Counted from the first letter of the stretch, positions 18,297 to 27,736 are shown. The stretch: 64,000 nt of DNA from LMUY01 sp965199105 (GCA_965199105.1 CBDAQO010000002.1:3038001-3102000), one strand, 5' to 3'. Notes: a model not told the origin generated them from the letters alone. Numbers and translations are program-made.

Positions 18297-19442
18297 CTAT
18301 CCTTTGCCAGGCACGAGGCGCGGCGGCGAGATGTGTAGCACATGGCCACGCCAAGCGACCTCGTTGCCGCCGTAGCTCGCGATCGTCACGGCCACCGACA
18401 TAAGGTCGCGCAAGGGCAGTAGCCAGGGCTGCAGGGACGATGGCAGGGCAAGTGCGGCATTGATGCCCACCGAGGTCGCCACCCGGATCAGCCAGGTGGC
18501 GGCAAACAGCTCGAGCGACCAGGGCGCGCCGAGCGACAAGACCACCGCAAGCCCAGTCCAGAACAGCGTGCTCTGCAGCAGCATCAGCGGAAAGCCGATC
18601 GGGGCCAGGGACTGGATGGTGCGGCCCCAGCGAAGTTCATGCGCAAACAAGTCGGCCAGCGTCAGCTCGGGCACGGTGGTCGCCGGCACCGTCGCCGCCA
18701 AGGCCACGCGGGCGCCGCGCTGGCGCACCAGTCGGCCCAGCACTGCGTCATCCGCCAGGTGGTGCACGAGAGCCTGGAAGCCGCCCACCGCCTCCAACAT
18801 CTCCCGCGAGAGGGCCATGGTCGCACCCAGGCAATCCTGGCGGCCGAGTTCGCGCGCTATCAGGGCACCAGGCAGGAAGTTGTGGTTGATCTGCGCGGTG
18901 CCGAGCCGGGCGGCGATCGTCTCGGAGGCGCCGAGCCCGGCGTAGAGCGTCGTGACCAAGCCGACGCCCGGCTGGGCCAGCGCACATGCCAGTTCGCGCA
19001 GGTAGTTCGGCGGCGCATGGATGTCGCTGTCTGCGATCACCAGCATCTCATGCTTGGCCCGCGGCAACATGTTGATGAGGTTGCTGACCTTGCGGTTGAT
19101 GCCATGCTGGGCGCTGTTCACCACGACGTCGATGTCGACGCTCGGGAAGCGCGCCCGCAGCCGCCCAATAACATTCCACGCCGGATCGGCTGCGTCGTGC
19201 AGGCCGAACACAATTTGAAATACTTTATGGTCTTGCCTGCAGAAGGAGGCCAAGGCTTCCTCTAGCAGGGGTTCGTCCCCGTGCAACGGCTTGAGAATGG
19301 TGATCGGTGTCTCGGCGACGTGGACGGCGGGCGCAAGGCGGCTGTGACGGCGCACGGCCACCAAGCCCACCAGCGCTTGCACGATGCCGGCGAGACCCAT
19401 CGCGGCGAAAATTGCCGCCAGCAGTAAGGCGAAGTCCTGCAT
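18297..19442 (-). CDS. hpnI: Hopanoid biosynthesis glycosyltransferase HpnI
   Basis: 381 residues of the ceramide-glucosyltransferase-like GT family 21. An N-terminal membrane segment is at about residues 5-30. Catalytic motifs are DSDIH, DDAVLG and ELRWGRT (the D, D, Q/RxxRW pattern), followed by C-terminal hydrophobic segments. HpnI adds N-acetylglucosamine to bacteriohopanetetrol at the inner membrane; HpnK and HpnJ then process the sugar. The gene is 4 bases after hpnM and 5 bases before hpnJ, so all are in one transcript. Confidence 0.92.
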   Translation of the reverse strand: MQDFALLLAAIFAAMGLAGIVQALVGLVAVRRHSRLAPAVHVAETPITILKPLHGDEPLLEEALASFCRQDHKVFQIVFGLHDAADPAWNVIGRLRARFPSVDIDVVVNSAQHGINRKVSNLINMLPRAKHEMLVIADSDIHAPPNYLRELACALAQPGVGLVTTLYAGLGASETIAARLGTAQINHNFLPGALIARELGRQDCLGATMALSREMLEAVGGFQALVHHLADDAVLGRLVRQRGARVALAATVPATTVPELTLADLFAHELRWGRTIQSLAPIGFPLMLLQSTLFWTGLAVVLSLGAPWSLELFAATWLIRVATSVGINAALALPSSLQPWLLPLRDLMSVAVTIASYGGNEVAWRGHVLHISPPRLVPGKG

Positions 19443-19446
19443 GTGG

Positions 19447-20055
19447 TTACAAACCGCTGGCGTTCCCTGAAAGATCCGCCACCTTTTTTCTTAGGGTTGC
19501 GAGGAGAGCGTCCGGTCCACCTTCCAACTGCGCCCGGAAATCGGACCGTTGCACGGCGACCCGGCTGATCGAGCCATCCAACAGCACGTCCACAGCGCGC
19601 CAGCCAGCCTCCGTCTGCTTCATGACGTAGTCGATGCGCGCCGAGTCCTGCCCATTGCTCTTGATATGGGTCGAGACCACGCGTTCGTCGCCGACGTCGC
19701 GCAAGGCCGGGTCGATTTCGAACTGCTCGCCGCTGAAGCTTGAAAAGTTGCTGACGTAGCTTGCCACCGTAAAGCGGACGAACGCCTGGCGCAGCTCCTG
19801 TTGCTGGTCCGGGGTGAAGGTTTGCCAGCGCGGGCCAACCGACGTCTGCAGTACCGCATCCAGGTCAAAGGCGTTCTCGACCAGGGGCTTGAGCGTCGCG
19901 TAGCGCTGGGCAAACGGCGTGGCCTTGCCGGCGCGCATGGCGGCGAGAAGGCCCTCGTCCAGCGTCGCGATCGGTTCCGCCGGCGCGGGCACGTCGGCCC
20001 GGGCGGTCCCCACCAGGCCAGCAAGCAAGGCGAGAACGACTGTGATGCGCTTCAT
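19447..20055 (-). CDS. hpnM: HpnM, MlaC/Ttg2D-like periplasmic protein
   Basis: 202 residues with a clear signal peptide ending at TARA near residue 20. The rest is the MlaC (toluene tolerance Ttg2D) lipid-binding fold: VLQTSVGPRWQTF, QQQELRQAFVRFTVASYVS, DYVMKQTEAGWRAVDVLLDG. In hopanoid clusters this gene is called hpnM and is thought to help move hopanoids between membranes. ATG 20055 overlaps the dxs stop by 4 bases (ATGA). Confidence 0.9.
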   Translation of the reverse strand: MKRITVVLALLAGLVGTARADVPAPAEPIATLDEGLLAAMRAGKATPFAQRYATLKPLVENAFDLDAVLQTSVGPRWQTFTPDQQQELRQAFVRFTVASYVSNFSSFSGEQFEIDPALRDVGDERVVSTHIKSNGQDSARIDYVMKQTEAGWRAVDVLLDGSISRVAVQRSDFRAQLEGGPDALLATLRKKVADLSGNASGL

Positions 20056-22037
20056 CGGTGTGCAACCACGTTGGCAGAATATCCTGCGGCTTTGAGCCCC
20101 ACCGCGTCCACCGCGGTGCGGACGATGTCCTTGGCGGTGAGGCCTGCATCCGCGAGTTGCCCCGGCTGGGTGTTTTGTTCGACGAAGCGGTCTGGCAGCA
20201 CCATGGGGCGGATCGCCAGGCCGCCGTCCAGCAGGCCCGACCATGCCAGATGCTGCATCACCGCCGCGCCGAACCCGCCCACCGAGCCTTCCTCCAGCGT
20301 GATCAGCACCGCGTGCTCCCGCGCCAGGCGCTCCACCAGCGCCGTGTCCAGCGGCTTGGCGAAGCGCGCGTCGGCCACCACCGTGGGCAGGCCGCGCGCG
20401 GCCAACTCGTCCGCCGCCAGCAGCGCGTCCACCAGGCGGGTGCCCAGGCTCAGGATCGCCACCACCGCGCCGCCCGAACCCGCGCCGCCCGGACTTCCGC
20501 CCGCCACCTCCCGCACCATCCGGCCACGCCCGATCGGCAGCGGCGTGCCGCGCGCCGGCAGCGCCATGCCGGTGCCCTCGCCGCGCGGGTAGCGCACCGC
20601 CGACGGCCCGGCGCCATACGCCGCCTGCGTCGCCACCATATGCATCAGCTCCACCTCGTCCGCTGGCGCCATCAGCACCAGCCCGGGCAGGCAGCCCAGA
20701 TACGCCAGGTCAAAACTGCCGGCATGCGTCGCACCATCCGCCCCCACCAAACCCGCACGGTCCAGCCCGAACCGCACCGGCAAACCCTGGATCGCCACGT
20801 CATGCACCACCTGATCATAGGCGCGTTGCATGAACGTGGAGTAAACGGCGCAGAACGGGATCATCCCCTCCGCCGCCAACCCGGCCGCAAACGTCACCGC
20901 GTGCTGCTCGGCGATGCCCACGTCAAAGCAGCGCTCCGGAAAGCGCTTGGCGAACCGGTCCAGCCCAGTGCCCGACGGCATCGCGGCGGTGATCGCCACC
21001 ACGCGCGGGTCGGCCTCGGCTTCGGCCGTTAACGCTTCGGCAAACACTTTGGTGTAGGAAGGGGGGCCGGGCGGTGCCTTCACCTGTTCGCCCGTCACCA
21101 CGTTGAAGCGCGTCACCGCGTGCAGCTTGTCCGCACTCGCCTCGGCCGGGGGGTAGCCGCGGCCTTTCTGGGTGATGGCGTGGATCAGGATGGGGCCGCT
21201 CTCCTCGGCGTCGCGCACGTTGCGCAGCACCGGGAGCAGGTGGTCCATGTTGTGGCCGTCGATCGGGCCCAGGTAGTAGAAGCCCAGTTCCTCGAACAGG
21301 GTGCCGCCGGTCAGGATGCCGCGGGCATATTCCTCCGCCCGCTTGGCCGTCTTGGCCATGCCGGAGGGAAACCGCCGCGCCATGCGGGAGGCCAGGTCGC
21401 GTAAATTGAGGTAGGAGTTGGAGGACAGCAGGCGAGACAGGTAGGCGCTCATCGCCCCAACCGGCGGCGCAATCGACATGTCGTTGTCGTTCAGCACCAC
21501 CACCAGGCGCGCGCGCATGGCGCCGGCGTTGTTCATGGCCTCATACGCCATGCCCGCGCTCATCGCCCCGTCGCCGATCACCGCAATCACGTTGCGCGGC
21601 GTGCCCTGCAGCCCGGCCGCCACCGCCATGCCGAGCCCAGCCGAGATCGAGGTGGAGGAATGCGCGGCACCAAACGGGTCATACGGGCTCTCCGACCGCC
21701 GCGTGAAGCCCGAGAGGCCGCCGGGTTGGCGCAGCGTGCGGATGCGGTCGCGCCGCCCGGTCAGGATCTTGTGCGGGTAGCACTGGTGGCCGACGTCCCA
21801 GATCAGCCGGTCATGCGGCGTGTCGAACACCGCATGCAGCGCCACCGTCAGCTCCACCACCCCCAGGCTGGCGCCCAGATGCCCACCCGTCGTGCTCACC
21901 GCATCAATCGTCTCCGCCCGCAACTCGTCCGCCAGCTCACGCAACTGCTCGGCCGAGAAATTGCGCAAATCCGCCGGCACCCGCACACGGTCCAGCAACG
22001 GCGTCGCCGGGCGCGGCGGCAGCAGGGGAGCGTTCAT
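20052..22037 (-). CDS. dxs: 1-deoxy-D-xylulose-5-phosphate synthase
   Basis: 661 residues, normal for DXS. It condenses pyruvate and glyceraldehyde 3-phosphate using thiamine diphosphate, the first step of the MEP isoprenoid pathway. Visible motifs are TTGGHLGASLGVVELTVALH, DVGHQCYPHKILTGR, the thiamine-binding GDGAMSAGMAYEA, GIAEQHAVTFAAG and RFGLDRAGLVGADGATHAG. ATG 22037 starts the conserved MNAPLLPP segment. It lies 1 base after the ispA stop and overlaps hpnM, so precursor supply and hopanoid modification are coupled in one operon. Confidence 0.95.
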   Translation of the reverse strand: MNAPLLPPRPATPLLDRVRVPADLRNFSAEQLRELADELRAETIDAVSTTGGHLGASLGVVELTVALHAVFDTPHDRLIWDVGHQCYPHKILTGRRDRIRTLRQPGGLSGFTRRSESPYDPFGAAHSSTSISAGLGMAVAAGLQGTPRNVIAVIGDGAMSAGMAYEAMNNAGAMRARLVVVLNDNDMSIAPPVGAMSAYLSRLLSSNSYLNLRDLASRMARRFPSGMAKTAKRAEEYARGILTGGTLFEELGFYYLGPIDGHNMDHLLPVLRNVRDAEESGPILIHAITQKGRGYPPAEASADKLHAVTRFNVVTGEQVKAPPGPPSYTKVFAEALTAEAEADPRVVAITAAMPSGTGLDRFAKRFPERCFDVGIAEQHAVTFAAGLAAEGMIPFCAVYSTFMQRAYDQVVHDVAIQGLPVRFGLDRAGLVGADGATHAGSFDLAYLGCLPGLVLMAPADEVELMHMVATQAAYGAGPSAVRYPRGEGTGMALPARGTPLPIGRGRMVREVAGGSPGGAGSGGAVVAILSLGTRLVDALLAADELAARGLPTVVADARFAKPLDTALVERLAREHAVLITLEEGSVGGFGAAVMQHLAWSGLLDGGLAIRPMVLPDRFVEQNTQPGQLADAGLTAKDIVRTAVDAVGLKAAGYSANVVAHR

Positions 22038-22038
22038 G

Positions 22039-22956
22039 CTAATGGCCCCGCGTGACGGTGTAGCTGGCCAAGGCCTGCAGCCGGCGGGCGGCCGGGCCGA
22101 ACGCCTCGACATGGGCGGCGGCGCGCTCGCTCAGCATGCGGGCGTGCGCGGCCGCCGGCTCGTAACCCAGCAGCGACACCAGGGTCGCCTTGCCGGCCGC
22201 AGCGTCCTTGCCGGCCGTCTTGCCGATTGCCGAACTTTCGCCGCGCGCGTCCAACAGGTCGTCGGCGATCTGGAAGGCGGTGCCGAGATCACGCCCGTAA
22301 GCGCCGATCCGCTCACGATCGGGCTCCGACGCACGGCCCAGAATGGCCCCCGCCATCGCACTATACTGGATCAGGCATCCGGTCTTCAGCGCCTGCAACT
22401 CGTTGATTTCAGACACGTTCAGCGCGCATCCCTCGGCTTGCATGTCGATCATTTGGCCGCCGGCCATGCCATGCGCGCCGGCTGCCTTGGCCAACGCGGC
22501 CACCAACTCGCAGCGGGCCAGCGGGTCCGCATGGGTGGCGGGTGCGGCGAGGATTTCGAACGCCATGGTTTGCAGCGCGTCCCCGGCCAGGATGGCGGTG
22601 GCTTCGTCGAACTTGCGATGCGTGCTCGGCTGGCCGCGGCGCAGGTCGTCGTCGTCCATGGCCGGCAGGTCGTCATGCACCAGCGAATAGGCGTGCATCA
22701 TCTCCACCGACGCCGCGACCCGGCGCGAACAGCTCAGCGGTACGCCGAACAGGGACGCCACCTCCAGCACCAGGAAGCCGCGCAACCGCTTGCCACCATT
22801 CAGGCAGGCATACCGCATGGCCTCGACCAGCCTCGCTTCGCCGCCCATTGGCTCGCCGAGCAACGCGGTGAGGGCCTGCTCGGTCGTGCTCGCTGCTTTG
22901 GCAATGGCGTCAGTCAGGATGTCCGCAGACGTGTGATGTAGATAATCAATCGACAT
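22039..22956 (-). CDS. ispA: Farnesyl diphosphate synthase (polyprenyl synthetase family)
   Basis: 305 residues. First aspartate-rich motif is LVHDDLPAMDDDDLRRG, second is FQIADDLLD; GGKRLR near the N-terminus binds diphosphate. It makes geranyl and farnesyl diphosphate from IPP and DMAPP in the cytoplasm; farnesyl diphosphate feeds squalene and hopanoids. It appears to be the first gene of the operon. The usual xseB neighbour is not seen in the 226 bases upstream. Confidence 0.93.
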   Translation of the reverse strand: MSIDYLHHTSADILTDAIAKAASTTEQALTALLGEPMGGEARLVEAMRYACLNGGKRLRGFLVLEVASLFGVPLSCSRRVAASVEMMHAYSLVHDDLPAMDDDDLRRGQPSTHRKFDEATAILAGDALQTMAFEILAAPATHADPLARCELVAALAKAAGAHGMAGGQMIDMQAEGCALNVSEINELQALKTGCLIQYSAMAGAILGRASEPDRERIGAYGRDLGTAFQIADDLLDARGESSAIGKTAGKDAAAGKATLVSLLGYEPAAAHARMLSERAAAHVEAFGPAARRLQALASYTVTRGH

Positions 22957-23182
22957 GACAGATGCTGGACACTACGGAGCTCCCCCGCCAACTCTCGGCA
23001 CACGCCTCAGTAAGGTGACGCCGGACGGCCGATTCCACGTCAACAAACACCGCGCCCTCTTTCGACGCAAGATAGGCCGCTATTCGGCGAGGCAGTGAGG
23101 CTTTTGTGCCACGCCATACCCAGCGTGTGATGCAAGGCAGCCACGATGCCACGCCCTAACACAGCACCGGCTGCCGACCCGT
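22957..23182. promoter_or_regulatory. Intergenic region upstream of ispA
   Basis: 226 bases between the ABC ATPase stop and the ispA start, both on the minus strand. No supported gene. It is the likely place for the promoter of the ispA-dxs-hpn operon; no clear boxes are recognised. Confidence 0.4.
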
Positions 23183-23875
23183 TCAATCGACTGCCAGCTC
23201 TGCCGGTCCGGTCGCGCGCAGGCGGCGGCTGGCCACACGGCCTTGGTCGAGCGTGACGACCTGGTCGGCGAGCAGCTCCGCCTCCTCCGGGTCGTGCGTG
23301 ACGAGCACGGTGGTAACGCCCAGTTCGGCTTGCACCCGGCGCAGCTCGCCACGCAATTCGTCCCGCACGGCCCGGTCGAGCGCACCGAACGGCTCGTCCA
23401 GCAGCAGGATGCGGGGGCGGATCGCCAGGGCGCGGGCCAACGCCACGCGCTGGCACTGGCCGCCGGAAAGCTGGGCGGGCAGGCGGCCACCGAGCCCGTC
23501 CAGGCGGACCATGCCCAGCAGCCGGGCGACCTCGGCCGCGATGGTGCGGCGCGGCGGGCGGTGCGCCCGGGGCATCACCTGCAACCCGAAGGCGATGTTC
23601 TGCGCCGCGGTCATGTGCGCGAACAGGGCGTAGCCTTGGAACACGAACCCCACCTTGCGCTCACCCGGCGATAGCGCCGCCGCGTCCTGCCCGTCGATGG
23701 TGAGGGTGCCGGAGTCGGGCGCATCGAGGCCGGCGATGATGCGCAGGATGGTGCTCTTGCCCGAGCCGGACGGACCGAGTAGCGCCAGGAGCTGGCCCGG
23801 CGGCACGTCCAGGTCGATCCCGTCCAGCACGCGGTGATCGCCGAACCGCTTCACCAGCCCGGACATGGCAATCAT
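23183..23875 (-). CDS. ABC transporter ATP-binding protein (CysA/PotA-like, no permease nearby)
   Basis: 230 residues. Walker A is GPSGSGKST, the Q-loop VFQGYALFAHM, the signature LSGGQCQRVALARAL, Walker B ILLLDEPFGALD, and the switch His is in VTHDPEEAE. The closest look is the sulfate/molybdate/spermidine import ATPases, but these are usually about 350 residues with a C-terminal regulatory domain that is missing here. No permease or binding protein is adjacent, so its partners must lie elsewhere. It begins 6 bases after tspO in the same direction. Confidence 0.87.
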   Translation of the reverse strand: MIAMSGLVKRFGDHRVLDGIDLDVPPGQLLALLGPSGSGKSTILRIIAGLDAPDSGTLTIDGQDAAALSPGERKVGFVFQGYALFAHMTAAQNIAFGLQVMPRAHRPPRRTIAAEVARLLGMVRLDGLGGRLPAQLSGGQCQRVALARALAIRPRILLLDEPFGALDRAVRDELRGELRRVQAELGVTTVLVTHDPEEAELLADQVVTLDQGRVASRRLRATGPAELAVD

Positions 23876-23881
23876 GCCGGG

Positions 23882-24358
23882 TCAGCCTGGAACGCGGTTC
23901 AACTGCCAGATCGAGAGATTGAGCGCGCCGGCGAAGGTGACCCAAACGAGGTAGGGCAGGAGAAGCTCGGTGGCGAGCATGCTGATGGGGGCGAACAGCA
24001 CCACGGTGGCGACGATGGACAGCCAGAGCAGCACCAGCTCGGCGAAGGCGAGGTCCACCCGGTGCAGGCCGAAGAACACTCCGGACCAGGCGGCGTTGAA
24101 AACGAGCTGCAGGCCATAGGCTGTCAGCGCCGCGCCGGCACCGGCGAACCCGGCCGCGCGCCACACCAGCCAACCGGCGGCCGCAATGCAGGCGTAGAGA
24201 ACCGTCCAGGCGATCGGGAACAGCCAATTGGGCGGCCGCCACCAGGGCTTGGCCAGCTCCTCATACCAGTCGCCGGGCTTGAACACGGCGCCCGAACTGG
24301 CGGCCACCATGCAGGCAGCCACGAAGCCGGCCAGGCCGATCGCATGCTGGTAACTCAT
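23882..24358 (-). CDS. tspO: TspO/MBR family tryptophan-rich sensory protein
   Basis: 158 residues, five predicted membrane helices. Typical motifs are GDWYEELAKPWWRPPNWLF, WTVLYACIAAAGWLVW and LQLVFNAAWSGVFFGL. TspO proteins bind porphyrins and can affect tetrapyrrole breakdown and stress signalling. ATG 24358 gives the family N-terminus; the frame runs further upstream across the divergent promoter without similarity. It is divergent from atzF (85 bases apart) and forms a pair with the downstream ABC ATPase. Confidence 0.92.
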   Translation of the reverse strand: MSYQHAIGLAGFVAACMVAASSGAVFKPGDWYEELAKPWWRPPNWLFPIAWTVLYACIAAAGWLVWRAAGFAGAGAALTAYGLQLVFNAAWSGVFFGLHRVDLAFAELVLLWLSIVATVVLFAPISMLATELLLPYLVWVTFAGALNLSIWQLNRVPG

Positions 24359-24443
24359 CACCCCAAAGTAAGGCCGCCGCGCAGCCGTGTCGAGACGGTC
24401 GGGTGCGTCGTCATGGTTGCACGACCGCTGCTTTGTTGGGACC

Positions 24444-26351
24444 ATGCTGCATGACCGCCTTCCCACCGCCCTGCCGACCGAAGCCGCGCGGGCGGCGCTG
24501 GCCGCCGACCACGCGGTGGCGGACCCCGCTTTGTGGATCACCCGCGTGCCCGATGACGCGGTGATGGCGCGGGCGGCGGCGCTCGACGCGGAAGGCCCGC
24601 TCGGGCGTGTGCTCTGGGGCGTGCTGGTGGCGGTGAAGGACAACATCGACGTCGCCGGCCTGCCCACCACCGCCGCTTGCCCCGGCTATCGTCGCGTGGT
24701 GGCGCGCAACGCCCCCGTGGTGCAGCGCCTGCTCGACGCGGGAGCGATCGTGCTGGGCAAGACCAATCTCGACCAGTTCGCCACTGGGCTAAGCGGGGTG
24801 CGCAGCCCCTACGGCGCGCCGCGCAACGTGTTCGACCCGGCGCGCGTGCCCGGCGGCTCCTCCTCCGGTTCGGCGTGTGCGGTGGCGGCCGGCATCGTCC
24901 CGCTGGCGCTCGGCACGGACACCGCCGGGTCGGGCCGGGTGCCGGCGATGTTCGGCAACGTGGTGGGGCTGAAGCCGACCCTGGGCAGCCTATCCACCTG
25001 CGGCATGGTGCCGGCCTGCCGCTCGATCGACACCGTGTCCATCTTTGCCAGCAGCGTGGACGCCGCGCTGGTGGCCGCTCGGGTGATGGCCGGGTGGGAC
25101 GAGGACGACCCGTATTCCCGCGCCGCACCCCATCCGCACCTGCGCCGTTCGGCCGCCGTGCCGCTGCGGGTCGCTTGCGTCGAGTCGGGCCTGTGCGCGG
25201 GGGAGCAGGGCCGGCTCTATCGCGCGACGGCCGAGGCGCTCGGGGCGGAGCTGGCGGACATCACGCCGCTGCTGGAGATCGCCCGGCTGCTCTACGACGG
25301 GCCCTGGGTGGCAGAGCGGACGGCGGCGCTACGCGATGTGCTGCAAACGCCGGACCTGCTGCATCCGGTGACGCGGGGCATCCTGGAACAAGGTCTCACG
25401 CGCCGCGCGGTGGACGCGTTCGCGGCCTTCCACCAGCTTGCCGAGGCGCGCCGCTTCGCCGCCGGCCTGTTCGCCCGCTACGACGCCCTGCTGGTGCCGA
25501 CCGCGCCCGACACGCCGAGCCTGGCCGACCTCGCGGCCGACCCAATCGGGCCCAACAGCCGGCTCGGCACCTGGACCAACTTCGTGAACCTGTGCGACCT
25601 GGCCGCTTGGGCAGTGCCGGCGGGCTTCGGCGCGGACGGGCTGCCCGCCGGCGTGACGCTCCTGGGCCCCGCCTGGTCCGAGGGGCGGCTGGCGGCGCTG
25701 GCGGACCGGGTGCATCGCGCTGCGGTGACGACGGTGGGCGCCACTGTCCAGAAGCTGCCGCCCGCTGCGGCGCCGGACACGGTGGCGGGCGACGAGATGG
25801 CGCTGTTCTGCGTCGGCGGCCACATGGCGGGGCTGGCGCTCAACCGCCAGGTCACCGAACTGGGCGGGCGCTTCGTGGCGGCGGTGCGCACCCGGCCCGG
25901 CTACCGGCTATACGATCTGGGAGACCGGCCCGGCCTGGTCGCCCAACCCGGCGGCGGCGCCATCCTGGGCGAGGTTTGGGCGCTGCCGGCCACCGCGTTC
26001 GGGGCGATGCTGGCGCAGGTGGCGCCGCCGCTCGGGTTGGGCACGGTGCAACTGGAGCAGGGGCCGTGCCTCGGCTTCCTCGCCGAAGCGGCCGGGGTGG
26101 CCGGCGCGGCCGACATCACTGCGCATGGTGGCTGGCGCGCCTACCTGGCGGCTGGCCGCGCGCCCCGGCCGCCTGTGGACGCAACGGAGGCCTGGGTCGT
26201 CGCGGCGGCGGCGGCGTTGCACTTGCCGGTCGAGCCGGCCTGGCGGGCGGATGTGGCGGCCAATTTGCGCACCATCCTGGCCCAGGCGGCAAGCTTCACC
26301 GAGCAAGCGCTGCCCGACGAGCTCGACCCGGCGCCGGTCTACCGGGCATGA
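24444..26351 (+). CDS. atzF: Allophanate hydrolase with C-terminal AtzG-like domain (AtzF-AtzG fusion)
   Basis: 635 residues. Residues 1-445 are an amidase-signature domain: catalytic Lys65 in LVAVKDNIDV, the cis-Ser in VPGGSSSGSA (about 139-140) and nucleophile Ser163 in TDTAGSGR. Residues 450-575 are the allophanate-hydrolase C-terminal domain, ending ITAHGGWRAYL. Residues 576-635 look like AtzG (DUF4089): LHLPVEPAWRADVAANLR and the tail LPDELDPAPVYR. AtzG is normally a separate small subunit of AtzE, whose gene follows with a 4-base overlap. The enzyme hydrolyses allophanate to ammonia and CO2. ATG 24444 has TTGGGA upstream. Confidence 0.9.
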   Translation: MLHDRLPTALPTEAARAALAADHAVADPALWITRVPDDAVMARAAALDAEGPLGRVLWGVLVAVKDNIDVAGLPTTAACPGYRRVVARNAPVVQRLLDAGAIVLGKTNLDQFATGLSGVRSPYGAPRNVFDPARVPGGSSSGSACAVAAGIVPLALGTDTAGSGRVPAMFGNVVGLKPTLGSLSTCGMVPACRSIDTVSIFASSVDAALVAARVMAGWDEDDPYSRAAPHPHLRRSAAVPLRVACVESGLCAGEQGRLYRATAEALGAELADITPLLEIARLLYDGPWVAERTAALRDVLQTPDLLHPVTRGILEQGLTRRAVDAFAAFHQLAEARRFAAGLFARYDALLVPTAPDTPSLADLAADPIGPNSRLGTWTNFVNLCDLAAWAVPAGFGADGLPAGVTLLGPAWSEGRLAALADRVHRAAVTTVGATVQKLPPAAAPDTVAGDEMALFCVGGHMAGLALNRQVTELGGRFVAAVRTRPGYRLYDLGDRPGLVAQPGGGAILGEVWALPATAFGAMLAQVAPPLGLGTVQLEQGPCLGFLAEAAGVAGAADITAHGGWRAYLAAGRAPRPPVDATEAWVVAAAAALHLPVEPAWRADVAANLRTILAQAASFTEQALPDELDPAPVYRA

Positions 26352-27736
26352 CCTGGCCGACCGCGTCGGCCATCGCCGCCGATGTGAGCAGCGGCCGGAT
26401 CGACGCCCTGGCCGTGGTGGAGGCGGCCCTCGAGCGGATCGCGCGCCATAACGGCAGTTTGGGCGCCTTCACCGACCTGGTGGCGGACCGCGCCCGCGCC
26501 CGCGCCGCCTCCCGCCCAGCCGGGCCGCTCGCCGGCGTGCCGTTTGCGGTGAAGAACCTGTACGACATCGCCGGGCTGGCGACGCGCGCCGGGTCGGCGA
26601 TCAACCGTGACCGCCCGGCTGCCACGGCGGACGCCGCGCTGGTCACCCGGCTGGAGGCGGCGGGCGCGATCCTGGTCGGCGCGCTCAACATGGGCGAATA
26701 CGCCTACGACTTCACCGGGCGGAACTGCCACGACGGCGCCTCCCGCAACCCGCACGACCTGGCGCGCATGTCGGGCGGTTCCTCGGGTGGCTCGGGGGCG
26801 GCGGTGGCGGGCGGGCTGGTGCCGCTGGCGCTCGGGTCGGACACCAACGGCTCCATTCGCGTGCCGTGCTCGCTATGCGGGATTTGGGGGCTGAAGCCGA
26901 CCTATGGCCGACTGACCCGGCACGGCACGTTCCCGTTCGTGAGCTCGCTCGACCATCTCGGCCCAATGGCCCGCAGTGTCACCGACCTGGCGCTGGCCTA
27001 CGACGCCATGCAGGGCGCCGACCCGCTCGACCCCGCCTGTGCCGATCGCCCCGCCGAGCTGGTGATGCCGGTGCTGGGCCAGGGCGTTGGCGGGCTGCGC
27101 GTGGCGGTGGCCGGCGGGTATTTCCACGACTCGGCTGCACCCGCCGCGCGCGCAGCGGTGGCCGCGGTGGCGCGTGCCCTGGGTGCGACGCGCGAGGTGG
27201 TGCTGCCGGGTGCCGCCCAGGCGCGCGCCGCCGCCTACGTGATCACCGCGGCCGAGGGCGCGGCGTTGCACCTGGAGCGGTTGCGCCGGCAGCCACACGG
27301 CTTCGACCCGGCGGTACGGGACCGGCTGATGGCGGGCGCGCTGGTGCCGGCGGCGCTGGTGCTGCAGGCGCAGAAGGCCCGCCGCCGGTTCCGCGCCGAA
27401 GTGTTGGCCGTGTTCGACCAGGTGGACGTGATCCTGGCGCCCGCCACGCCGGACAGCGCGCCCTTGCTCGACCAGGAGAACTTCGACCTCGGGACGACCA
27501 CCTTGCCGATCCGGGCCAATTTCGGGCTCCACACCCAGCCGATCAGCTTCATCGGCCTGCCCGTGGCTGCCGCGCCGGTGTTTGCCCCGGAGCTGCACAC
27601 TGGGCTGCAGACTGGCCTGCCGGTGGGGGTGCAGGTGATCGCCGCGCCCTGGCGGGAGGATGTGGTGCTGCGGGTGGCGCGGGCGCTCGAGCAGAGCGGG
27701 GTTTGTGACGCACGGGCGCCAAAGGGGTTTGACTGA
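26348..27736 (+). CDS. atzE: AtzE family amidohydrolase (1-carboxybiuret hydrolase-like)
   Basis: 462 residues, amidase signature family. Catalytic Lys is in PFAVKNLYDI, the cis-Ser in MSGGSSGGSGAAV and the nucleophile Ser in SDTNGSIRVP. AtzE acts on 1-carboxybiuret with the small subunit AtzG; here that subunit seems fused to AtzF. ATG 26348 overlaps the atzF stop (ATGA). The open frame is open back to 24677 only as a shadow of atzF. In genomes without triazine degradation these genes are thought to serve ureide or pyrimidine nitrogen use; that role is inferred. Confidence 0.92.
   Translation: MTWPTASAIAADVSSGRIDALAVVEAALERIARHNGSLGAFTDLVADRARARAASRPAGPLAGVPFAVKNLYDIAGLATRAGSAINRDRPAATADAALVTRLEAAGAILVGALNMGEYAYDFTGRNCHDGASRNPHDLARMSGGSSGGSGAAVAGGLVPLALGSDTNGSIRVPCSLCGIWGLKPTYGRLTRHGTFPFVSSLDHLGPMARSVTDLALAYDAMQGADPLDPACADRPAELVMPVLGQGVGGLRVAVAGGYFHDSAAPAARAAVAAVARALGATREVVLPGAAQARAAAYVITAAEGAALHLERLRRQPHGFDPAVRDRLMAGALVPAALVLQAQKARRRFRAEVLAVFDQVDVILAPATPDSAPLLDQENFDLGTTTLPIRANFGLHTQPISFIGLPVAAAPVFAPELHTGLQTGLPVGVQVIAAPWREDVVLRVARALEQSGVCDARAPKGFD

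Noticed and set aside
22946..23152. Possible xseB upstream of ispA
   Set aside because: The translated frame lacks the XseB pattern and overlaps the ispA start, so no gene was called.
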